Assembly: GCA_001600455.1 (NCBI GenBank) | Contig: BCKC01000003.1 | Coordinates: 2,766,315 to 2,830,314, forward strand | DNA: 64,000 nt | DNA from: Endocalyx cinctus | Taxonomy: Eukaryota > Ascomycota > Sordariomycetes > Amphisphaeriales > Apiosporaceae | Direction: 5' to 3' | Shown: positions 24,746-34,520 of the stretch, piece after piece | How positions within the stretch are numbered: position 1 is the first letter of the stretch | Layout: each line of letters opens with the position of its first letter | Notes under the pieces: generated by a model | The model's input: only the letters and a program-made list of their open reading frames with translations | Database searches by the model: none | Told to the model about the DNA's origin: nothing | Position numbers and translations under genes: made by a program

Positions 24746-25754
24746 TTGTGTTCCTTGCTGGTTGTTGTGATATGGTTACCTGTTTAAGATTATAACTGCA
24801 AACTTTTTCTCTGGCATAAACTGATAAGCAATTGATAAGAAAGCTAGGCTAATCAAAACGTCTCCACTAATAACAAGAAGATTTTACCCACTCTGCCGCT
24901 TTGCCACCTAGAATTTAAGTCCGAAGTCTGCTAATTTACTTGGTACACAATATAGTATCCATTTTCATTATTTTCGTTAGCAACAATACCTGAACCATAT
25001 TTTCGTCGTAATGTGATTATAGTTTAGCACAATCAGTAGTTTAAAGGCGTCATATGTTTAAAACTTGTTGAAAAAAAAAAAAAACATTGGCGTAATATAT
25101 TATGGTTTCTTACTTTGGTTTATCCCCCAAAGGCTATCGGACTGACGGATGAACAGGAAAGGGGTGACTGCGCCATAAAGTATTATAGAGACTGTGGCTT
25201 TTGGTGCGGCTAGATACAAGTACATCGATTAAATATTTCTACAGGCATGATTGGTAAGGTTATCTTTTTCAGCCAGGGGGAAGTAAAGGGACTTACTGGG
25301 TAGACTTGATGAAAGTTCATCTATCCAATCAATTTCCAGAGGGGGAAATATTCAAGATTGAAAAGTATACCATTCGCTGTACAGAGTACACCACACACCA
25401 TAATACCTAGTTACCATACATTAACAATTGTCAATATTACAGTACTTGACACATAACACTTATCTACTAAGTAGATCTAGATTCTTTTGTACATTTACAG
25501 TATCCACAAGATAAAGCCCGCGCTCATACCAAATCCGGTTAAGAAGAAATATCGATACTTATTATTCCTTGGCCTCATCCTATTCAAACCCAATCCATCA
25601 ATTACGACGAAGTGAGGGAACTGTCAACAATACGAATCGAGACAACGAATCAACGAGATATCTATTACTGGTGGTTGCGATCCAAAGTTTTTGACATCCC
25701 TTCAAAGGGTTTCTTTCTTTCTTCTTTTTTTTCCCCATAGTAACGCCGCCCAAC
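24746..25754. other. Spacer between tRNA-Gln and the ArfGAP gene
   Basis: AT-rich, divergent on both sides. An A run lies at about 25070-25084 and a CT/T-rich tract at about 25700-25735, just upstream of the ArfGAP start. No supported gene. Confidence 0.5.
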
Positions 25755-27147
25755 ATGGCGTCCAAGGCAATGTGGGAGGTAGACCCCGAGACTAGGTCAA
25801 AGGTGCGCATGGGACCCCTAAAATCATTCTTCCTTCTTTAACGAACGAGGGTTGCAAACAAATGAACTTCTACTAACATCTCGACTCTTTCCCGTCATAT
25901 TTATAGCTCCTAGCCATACAAAAGACGAACAATAACAACAACTGCTGCGACTGCAACGCGCCGAACCCGCAATGGGCGTCCCCGAAGTTCGGCGTCTTCA
26001 TCTGCCTCAGCTGCGCGGGCGTGCACCGCGGGCTGGGCGTGCACATATCCTTCGTCCGGTCCGTCACCATGGACGCGTTCAAGCAGGCCGAGATCGAGCG
26101 CATGCGTCTGGGGGGCAACGCCGGCTGGCGGTCCTTCTTCGAGGAGCACGAGGACACCAAGATGCGCGGGCTCGGCTGGGACGACGCGACCATCGCCGAG
26201 CGGTACAGCGGGGAGGTCGGCGAGGAGTGGAAGGAGAGGCTCGGCGCCAAGGTCGAGGGGAAGCCTTACGTCCCCGGGGAGAGGAAGAGCACCGGCACGC
26301 CCCAGCCCGGCAGCGCCGGCGGCTTGTCGAAACCGGCGACCGCCCCCGGTGGCGCCGGCAGCAGATCTACGACGCCCCTGAGCGGGAGCCGGAACGATAG
26401 CCCCGGCTTCGCCGGCTTCGCCGGCGGCAAGGCCAAGGTCGACGATAAGTACTTCGCGCGCCTGGGAGAGGAGAACGCGTCGAGGTCGGCCGACTTACCC
26501 CCTAGCCAGGGAGGAAAATACGCCGGTTTCGGAAACACGCCTATGCCTGCGCAGGGGAGCGGCAATGCTAACATGCCCGAATGGAACGATATGCAGAAGG
26601 ATCCGCTCGCGGCCCTATCTAAGGGCTTTGGCTGGTTCACGTCGACGGTGGGCAAGACGGCTAAAAACCTTAACGATGATTTCATCCAGCCTACGGCTAA
26701 ACAGGTGAGTTACGTTTAGTTTTTTTTTTTTTTTTTTTTAACTTAATTTACAAATTGTCCGCACCTATACACTATTGCTATCTCTACAACTGGAAAAAAA
26801 AAAGATATTTTATGAACTAACGACGGTGGAATCCATAGATTTCCGAGTCTGACTTCGCCGCCCAGGCCCGCGTCGCAGCGGGTAACGTAGGCAAGGCGGC
26901 ACAAGCCGGCGCCATGGGAGCGCAGGAGAGATTCAACAAATTCGTGGAGGGCGAGCCGAACGGCCCCCACAGCTCGAGATCGCCGATAGACGAGAGCAAG
27001 AAGTCGTTCTGGGACGACTTCTCGTCCCTGGCCGACCAGAGACACGGTACGGGTCCCAAATACAGCGCCATAGGCACGTCGGCCATGGGAAAAGCACCGA
27101 ACAAGAACCCCGGGCCGGCTAAGAATGATGACGATTGGGATTGGTAA
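25755..27147 (+). CDS. ADP-ribosylation factor GTPase-activating protein (GCS1-like)
   Basis: Model join(25755..25802,25907..26704,26839..27147), 384 residues. ArfGAPs trigger GTP hydrolysis on Arf and regulate COPI and post-Golgi vesicle traffic. The N-terminal zinc finger reads [13 protein letters not shown] followed by [16 protein letters not shown]: two Cys pairs with the expected spacing and the arginine finger in HRGLG, then SFVRSVTMD. The middle is Gly/Pro/Ser-rich. The C-terminal part ([20 protein letters not shown], then SEFDFAAQ-like [14 protein letters not shown]) fits the amphipathic lipid-packing helices and tail of GCS1/ArfGAP1. It ends in the acidic NDDDWDW, similar to coatomer-binding tails. 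The first exon is only 16 codons; the intron after it has a TACTAAC branch site. Exon 2 is unusually GC-rich at third positions. Confidence 0.93.
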
Positions 27148-28490
27148 AAAAGTTTGCTTTCAGAAAATAATTTTAGGGAAGAGCAGGCCAGACAAATGAG
27201 GATGGTGAGCTATTAAGGAGGGGAAACTCCTCGGTCAATGTTTTTTTTTAATGTCTTCAAAACGCATGTACAGCTTTTATTCTTCGTAAATAAGAAGTCA
27301 TCGTGATTCTGGTGTCGTGTTTTTAGAGTAGATGGAGTTGGGTAGCGTATATATGCGCACACATAATTTAGTATTCAGCAATGTGATTTATTCTTTCTAC
27401 ACTTAGGAGCATTTGTTGTCTTTGACACATTGTGGCGGGCAATTATCTGAGATTTATAATTTATATATCTACAAAAACATGAAAACTGCCGTGATTTGAG
27501 TCAATAATAATTAATACCTTTTTTTTTATTTTGATAAGGTATAATAAGCCCTACCTCTCCCCAGCTCCCCAGCTCCCCAGGAAAGGGGAAATATTTGGTG
27601 GGGTTGAAGATGATGGGCAGGGATCTGCTGGTTGCGGCTAGCATCAGCCTCGCTGCGTCATTGAAGATTTTCTGAATACATATGGATAGTTCGTGGCTTG
27701 GTCGAGTAAAACTTCACCTAGGCTGCAATTCTCACATGGTTTATGCCAATTGAGCTAATGTGAACTCCATTGACACTTGTCTCTGAGGACAACTAAACGG
27801 TGTTTGTAGGGGTTTCTTACCATGTATCCCCTAATATTCAACCTCTATGTATTATTCGTAATAATAGAGCCCCCAACTACCCCCAACAATCAATACTACC
27901 GTTAACTGCCTAATCATCCACTGTTATATACCTATAGATCCATGGATCTATGGATTCGTTACGCGTGGCATGGTACGTGATATGACGCATGAGAGGAGTA
28001 TGTTGAATACTGCCAGTGTGTGCCCCACTCATTACCTCATTACTGATTGCCCGATAACCCTTATCTAATCGATTACCTAACTAACCTAATTACATAGTAA
28101 TTGACAGGCGACTGCACCTATGCCGTCACTTGGAGGCTCACTGGAAGTCTGCCCAGGCCGCAATAGGAGATAAAAATGTAACAACAAAAGGGTGAATAGC
28201 GATATCAATACTAAATACCATTTCGCTGAATATGAATTAATTAAAAATACATCAATAAACAAGAGTAAATAATAAGAAACAACCTTGGAACTTTATTGAC
28301 TCTGTCAAATGCTAGCGTAGTTATATTGAAATACCAGGTAATTCGAAAATATATCGTATACGGTATAATAGCATAAAGCTAGTCTCTTATACAAAACTTT
28401 TGAAGTTGACCTCGGTACTTGTGCCACTACTTTGCTCCCTTCCCCGTCGCTCACCTAACAACAAGACCCAAAACTGGCAATCGACTCGCC
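27148..28490. other. Spacer, ArfGAP to ETF-beta
   Basis: AT-rich. Contains a short CAGCTCCC tandem near 27560-27582 and an inverted ATCCATGGATC-type palindrome near 27938-27960. No gene supported. Confidence 0.5.
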
Positions 28491-29668
28491 ATGTCCGCAT
28501 TACGAATTCTCGTGCCCGTGAAGAGGGTGATTGACTATGCGGTAAGTTCTACATATGCAAATTTTGCTTTAATAATTTGTTTGGCGGGCATGTAAAAGCA
28601 CTTCAACATATTTATCTATCCGCTTATTGCCGAGAACGATGAGATCCGGAGGGGGGAAGAATAAAAACAAAACAGAGTTTTAAAAATTGGCTTAAATTGC
28701 GATATAAGGAAATCAACACAGCTGACGATGGGATATATCTAAAATTATAGGTCAAACCGCGCGTGAACAAAGCCCAGACGGGCGTCGAAACTGCCGGCGT
28801 AAAACACTCGATGAACCCGTTCGACGAGCTCTCGGTGGAGGAATCGGTACGGATCCGGGAGAAGAAGACGGCGCCGGGCGGGGTGGAGGACATATGCGTG
28901 ATCTCGGCGGGGCCGGCCAAGGCGGCGGACGTGCTGCGGACGGCGATGGCGATGGGAGCGGACCGGGCGATCCACGTGGACGTGAAGGAAGGGGAGGACC
29001 TCGAACCTTTAGTCGTGGCCAAGATGCTCAAGGCGGCGGTCGAGAAGGAGAAGAGCAACCTCGTGATCCTCGGGAAGCAGAGCATCGACGACGACGCGGC
29101 CCAGACGGGCCAGATGCTCGCCGGCCTGCTGGGATGGCCCCAGGCCACCCAGGCCAGTAAAGTGGCGTTCGCGGCCGAGGGCGACAAGGTCGAGGTCACG
29201 AAGGAGGTCGACGGCGGCAGCGAGACCGTCAGGGCGAAGCTGCCGATGATCATCACTACCGACCTGAGGCTGAACGAACCGCGCTACGCGAGCTTGCCGA
29301 ATATCATGAAGGCCAAGAAGAAGCCCCTCGTCAAGATGAGCTTGAGTGATTTGGGCGTGGCTAATGAGAGGAGGCTGAAGGTTCTTAAGGTTACGGGTAT
29401 GTTTCTTGTTTTCTTTTCTTTTTCTGTCCCTATCTAGTCTCCCCCTTTGCCTCTCTCCCTCTGTCTACCTATTTACATGCTCCTACGTATCTATACATAT
29501 GCGTTCTTTTCCCCGTCTTCTTCGTCATCTTCCTATCTATCTAGCTCAATTAAGATCCATGCTAACCTATAATCTTACTCAATAGAACCGGCACCCAGAC
29601 AAGGCGGCGGTAAGGTCGAAGATGTAGACGGTTTAATCTCGAAGCTGAAGGAACTGGGCGCCTTATAA
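28491..29668 (+). CDS. Electron transfer flavoprotein beta subunit, mitochondrial
   Basis: Model join(28491..28541,28751..29396,29586..29668), 259 residues, the normal size. ETF collects electrons from matrix acyl-CoA and other dehydrogenases and passes them to ETF-ubiquinone oxidoreductase. The N-terminus is the conserved ILVPVKRVIDYAVKPRVN. Other family segments are SMNPFDELSVEESVRIREK, the nucleotide-binding LVILGKQSIDDDAAQTGQM with GLLGWPQATQASKV, and the C-terminal DLRLNEPRYASLPNIMKAKK. It ends with VDGLISKLKELGAL. Exon 1 is only 17 codons. Exon 2 is very GC-rich while its introns are AT-rich, creating long antisense ORFs that are shadows. The usual partner, ETF-alpha, is not in the window. 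Confidence 0.95.
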
Positions 29669-31282
29669 GCCTCGAAAGATTTTAGAAAAGGACGCACGGA
29701 TGTAGTTTGCGTAATACGATATGTGTTTGCGATACTGCATGGGATTTGGTCTTTAAATAATGCTTACCGGTAATGTAAATTTTATAGTATACTACTGGAG
29801 TACATGCATTGTCCGTGGAACCGGACTTAGGTACCCTTCTACAGCAAATCAAAATACGTTAAAGAGCAACGGTAGTTCTTTGATATGACAAAAAATTGTA
29901 GGCGATATAGATATCGAATTAAAGGGAAGCGATTGGCAAGTATAGTGAGTGGCAAAGGAATGTAACCCTAGATTTATACTATTAGATCTCATCTCGGATC
30001 TCATCTTGTTTATCAATTTAAGTATGAGTATTTATTCAACGTTGATGCCCAGAGAGCTATGATATACCTAGGTAGACAACGGATGTCCGCACTTTATGTA
30101 CCAATGCAATGCCGATGCATTTTCCATGCATTTGCTTTCTTTTTCTTCTTCTTTTTTTTTTTTTTTTTTCTTTTGCTCTCCCTCCCTCGTGCTTTTTGCC
30201 TTCCGTTAAGTAAAAACACGTTGGTGGAACTAAAACAGATTGGGTGTTATAGATATTCTATAATATTCTTTTTTCTTCATATCTCTTTTCTATCTAGTAG
30301 TTTAAAATAGTAGACCCATATAGTTATTATTTATTTTCACCCGGTCATGCCGGTATATGAGTACCTAGGTAGAACTTGTCATTAAATGGTGCAATACAAT
30401 GGTGTAATACATATACATTGTGGAAAGTAGGTGTTACGTTTGGCGTTGAGTTAAGAATAATGCCACAGTACTGTATGCTACGGTATGCTACGGTATGCTA
30501 CGGTATGCCGTGTCCACTCCTAGGATAGTAGCTTCTCACGCGACATATACTTTTCGTGGTTCCAAAGTTTGTGTATATTGGATATCAAATAGTTGAAATT
30601 GAAGGTATTACGAAATGAACCAAAGTATCGGATACTCTTTTTATTCTTGTCTTACATTGTCAATTGATCAAATTCTTTTATAAACCTCTCTTTTTAGATT
30701 AGTAGTCTACGTGTACGCGTAGATATGATAAATTTTCTATTATATTACAGTAGAAGTTAGCAAAGCCGCTTTCGGACAGGCTTAGAGTCACATTGGGATT
30801 TACCTACGCTACACTAGATATGCAGGCTGACGGGATAGCTTTGTAGGATGCTATTAGTTTTGGTCTTTACTGTAATATTTTAACAAAATGCTTGAATTAA
30901 AAGAAAGTTGATTGGTTTCTGAAGGTGTAAGAACTATGTAATGGTGGGGGATAATGACGAGAACTTGTCGGTTTCCGTCTTAGTTGTCTCTTACTATCGG
31001 TGAAGCTATTTACAAAGCTGTATGTACTGTACCTTTTTTAAGAAATTTTCAGGGCTTATGTTCCCCCACCTTGAAATATTTTTATTTAAAACTGCCACTT
31101 TCTTTCCTCTCTCGTCATCTTATTTTTAACATAAAATTCTTCCGACGGGAAAGATCACTTTTCTACCTTCTTCTTCTTCTTCTTCTTTTTATTATTTAAA
31201 AGAGAAAACTCATCTATCTATTTTATAGTCTCTCTATTTCTGATTTACTTATTCTGATTCACTAAATTTTTAATCCGCCCTT
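29669..31282. other. Spacer and promoter region upstream of the CPS gene
   Basis: Holds the ETF-beta 3' end, T-rich runs at 30140-30170, a 10-bp tandem repeat at 30473-30508, and CT-rich and poly-T tracts (31155-31200) upstream of the attenuator uORF. I did not find a convincing TGACTCA (CPC-1/GCN4) site. Confidence 0.45.
30473..30508. repeat. Tandem repeat, 10-bp unit GTATGCTACG, about 3.5 copies
   Basis: Perfect head-to-tail copies in spacer DNA. Confidence 0.85.
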
Positions 31283-31826
31283 ATGATCGGGCGCTCGTCA
31301 GTCTTCACTTCACAGGTAGGTTATTGATTTCTTTTCTTCTTGTCGATTCTCGTCTTTCTTCCTTTCTTTCCCTAATACCTTTTCAATTGAATTATTCATG
31401 ATATTGTATTTATTATATTCAATTGAAGATTATATATATATATATATATCTATACTCAATCTTGAAATTTCAATTCTTCATGGCATATCCTTGCTAGAAT
31501 AGAGATCGGCTTAGAAAATGTAGAAGAGGCGGTTCTTGTCTACCGGCCCTTTCTCAACCTTTTTTTTTTTCTATGCCTATCTCAGTCACAGTATAGTATC
31601 CTTTACTTCCTTTACTTTCTTCACCTGCCCTTACATGCTTAACTAAAACTTAATTTTTAATTTACAATTTCTTTACTTTATCTTTCTACTCGTGATCTGA
31701 CTGACAAATTTACTTCTATAGGATTATATCTCTGGTTAGCCTTACCATTATCTTGACCCTCACCGCTTCTGTAAACTACTAACACACACACTATTAGACC
31801 ACTTGTGGCGGGCTCTCTCCGCTTAA
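31283..31826 (+). CDS. Arginine attenuator peptide uORF (24 codons) in three exons
   Basis: Exons 31283-31315 (MIGRSSVFTSQ), 31722-31734 (13 nt: DYIS plus the first base of Asp) and 31798-31826 (second and third bases of Asp, then HLWRALSA and TAA). Spliced, it is a 24-residue peptide matching the known fungal attenuator encoded upstream of the arginine-specific CPS small subunit (arg-2 in Neurospora, CPA1 in yeast). With high arginine, the nascent peptide stalls the ribosome at the uORF stop and lowers translation of the main ORF. The length and the central FTSQDY...DHLW block are retained, including the Asp at position 12 known to be essential. Introns: 406 bp (31316-31721, donor GTAGGT) and 63 bp (31735-31797, donor GTTAGC, CTACTAAC branch). 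The main ATG is 64 nt after the uORF stop. Confidence 0.9.
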
Positions 31827-31890
31827 AGGGTCCATTGCATAATCTCTATAGCTCAACTCGAAATTTATTTTTACCTACCTTACAAGCACC

Positions 31891-33468
31891 ATGTTTTCTC
31901 GACTTGCCCTCAAGGCTACTAAGCCCGTAGCCGCTACTGCTATGAGTGCTCGATCTCAAGCTCGACTCCTTACCATTACTACCAATACCACCCCGCTAAA
32001 GGCGACCTCGCTATGTCGACCCCGATTTTTATCTACCACTGCTGCCTCGGCCGCTGAAGCTGCCGAAATAAGCCAGGGTAGCACGGGCAGGCTCATGCCT
32101 AAAAAGCTAACCCGTGCTACTGCACCTGCTACCGGCATGGAAGCCACTCTGACCATTCGTGTACGTCTTGTTCTCGAGCTCGCCGCTTTCAAACTGGCTA
32201 TACCCTATACCTGTACTAACCGAACCTGAAGGATGGTCCCGTCTTCCACGGGACCGCTTTTGGTGCCAACGCGAACATCTCTGGCGAGGCCGTCTTCACG
32301 ACCTCCCTCGTAGGTTATCCGGAATCTATGACCGACCCTTCGTACCGAGGCCAGATCCTGGTCTTCACTCAACCGTTGATTGGAAATTATGGTGTTCCCT
32401 CTTCTAAACGAGATGAGTGGAACCTGTTGAGATATTTCGAGTCTCCTCATATCCAGTGTGCCGGTGTTGTAGTGGCGGATGTTGCCGAGAAGTACAGTCA
32501 CTGGACTGCCGTCGAGAGCTTGGGTGCCTGGTGTGCTCGAGAAGGTATCCCCGCCATTTCTGGCGTTGATACCCGTGCTATCGTCACCTACCTCCGAGAA
32601 CAGGGTTCTTCTCTAGCTAGGATCTCCGTTGGTGAGCAGTATGACGCAGACGAGGATGAGAGCTTCCTGGACCCTTCCCAGATCAACCTGGTCAAGAAGG
32701 TCAGCACCAAGGCTCCCTTTGTGGTCGAGGCCCACAACCCCCAATACCACATCGCTCTGCTTGACTGCGGTGTCAAGGAGAATATCCTTCGAAGCCTGGT
32801 GAGCCGAGGAGCGAGCGTGACTGTATTCCCGTATGACTTCAAGATCCAGAAAGTCGCCGATAACTACGATGGCGTATTCATCTCCAACGGCCCCGGAGAT
32901 CCGACCCACTGTCAGTCGACCGTCCATAACCTGAGGGTTCTGATGGAAACTTCACCTGTGCCCATCATGGGTATTTGCCTTGGTCACCAGCTGCTCGCCT
33001 TGGCAGCCGGAGCCCGCACTATCAAACTGAAGTACGGTAACCGTGGGCACAACATTCCGTCTCTGGACACGACCACGGGTCAATGTCACATTACCAGCCA
33101 GAACCACGGATTTGCCGTGGATGCCAGTAGTCTTCCAAGTGAATGGAAGGAGTACTTCGTGAACTTGAACGACGGCAGTAACGAGGGTAAGCTAATATTC
33201 TATGATTCGTCGCGTTTTCACTGATGCTAACCAATGACTAGGTATGCGCCACATCTCGAGGCCCATCTTCTCTACCCAGTTCCACCCCGAAGCCCGAGGT
33301 GGACCGCTGGACAGTGCCTACTTGTTTGACAAGTACATTGCCGATGTCAAAGCCTTCAAGTCCTGCCAAGTAGTCTACAAGGACAACCGACCCTCTCAGT
33401 TTATGCTTGATATCCTCAGCAAGGAACGTGTTGGTGTGCAGCCCGAACCTCTTGCCTCGGCTGCTTAA
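31891..33468 (+). CDS. arg-2: Carbamoyl-phosphate synthase, arginine-specific, small (glutaminase) subunit
   Basis: Model join(31891..32160,32232..33186,33242..33468), 483 residues. It takes ammonia from glutamine and channels it to the large subunit to make carbamoyl phosphate for arginine synthesis, in mitochondria in filamentous fungi. The first ~45 residues are rich in Arg/Ser/Thr with few acids ([20 protein letters not shown]), a typical matrix-targeting presequence. The CPSase N-terminal domain follows ([42 protein letters not shown]), then the class-I amidotransferase domain with FISNGPGDP, nucleophile Cys in [15 protein letters not shown], and His/Glu in [10 protein letters not shown]. 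Arginine control is expected through the uORF just upstream. The large subunit is not in the window. Confidence 0.96.
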
Positions 33469-34520
33469 GTTAGTTTCAATCGTTTGGGAGCAGAAAATTG
33501 GACGAGAGTCAAATCTGGGGTTGGGATGCACGTCAGGCGAAAAGGGATGCTTGAAAGGCGCAAAAAGTGATTTTTATTTTTATTTGTATTCTCTATAACA
33601 TCAATCCCAATGATTTTTTCCCCCACTGACATGATGATTCGGTCCATTCAAATGTGTGTCCGTATATAAATGTATGAAGTTTGCTGCTATTAGTTCTTTC
33701 GATCTCTATAACTCTGGCCCACGATATATACGGTCTACCTACCGTCATTTGTCCTTTACTTTTAAAACCAAGTAGTGCTGCTGAGAGGACTTGATTCAGC
33801 GAGGGTATAAGAACTGTGGGTTGAGGACATCGCCTGTCCACTCCGGTCAATATTCAATATATTCTTCAGAATCGATCGAATCATACCATCATCGTACGCC
33901 TTTATATTTTTCAAAAAGTTAATGTTAGCATGACAAAAGGTTCTCAATTTAATCTTGAATTCAATTATGTTATTACATCCTTCTAATACAGGACAGAAAT
34001 TCTGTGTATCTATCTGCCGACCTATTTATTATACCTAGTAGTAAGGAGAAATATCCTTCCAACGAAATGAATCCATCTCCGTAAAACTACCAAAATAAAA
34101 TAAACATAGGAGAGATGATGAATCTCGTCTCTTATTATTATTTTTTTTCTCTCTTTTTTTTTTGTTCAAGATCTAAGATGTATGTGTATCATTACAGCTA
34201 TATATCCATCTGTCACCTTTTTTTTTTTTTTTTCCTTTTATTTTCCCTATTCCCTTTTCCTTTTTTTTGGCTTTTTATTTTTGTTATAAGCTCAGGGCAA
34301 CTTCTTTCTCATCAAATATACAGTATGTGTGTGTGGGTAAGTAAACGTACTAGTTTCTAACATGTCCAACTCTTTTTTCTTCTTCCAAGCCAGGACTGAG
34401 GCTGTTAGTTGTCTATCCTCCTATTTCGATAGACGACGAAAAGAAACTCGAAAACAGGAGGCTGGAGAGGCTAGAGGGTTAGAAGAGTGAGGAGGGTTGG
34501 TGGATAAACAACCAACGTCC
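33469..34520. other. Convergent 3' spacer
   Basis: Between the ends of arg-2 (+) and the SAP-domain gene (-). AT-rich, with T runs at 34140-34160 and 34219-34270. Nothing else supported. Confidence 0.5.

Noticed and set aside
26266..26685. 139-codon minus-strand ORF
   Set aside because: Antisense shadow of the GC-rich ArfGAP exon.
28624..29256. 210-codon minus-strand ORF
   Set aside because: Antisense shadow of ETF-beta exon 2.
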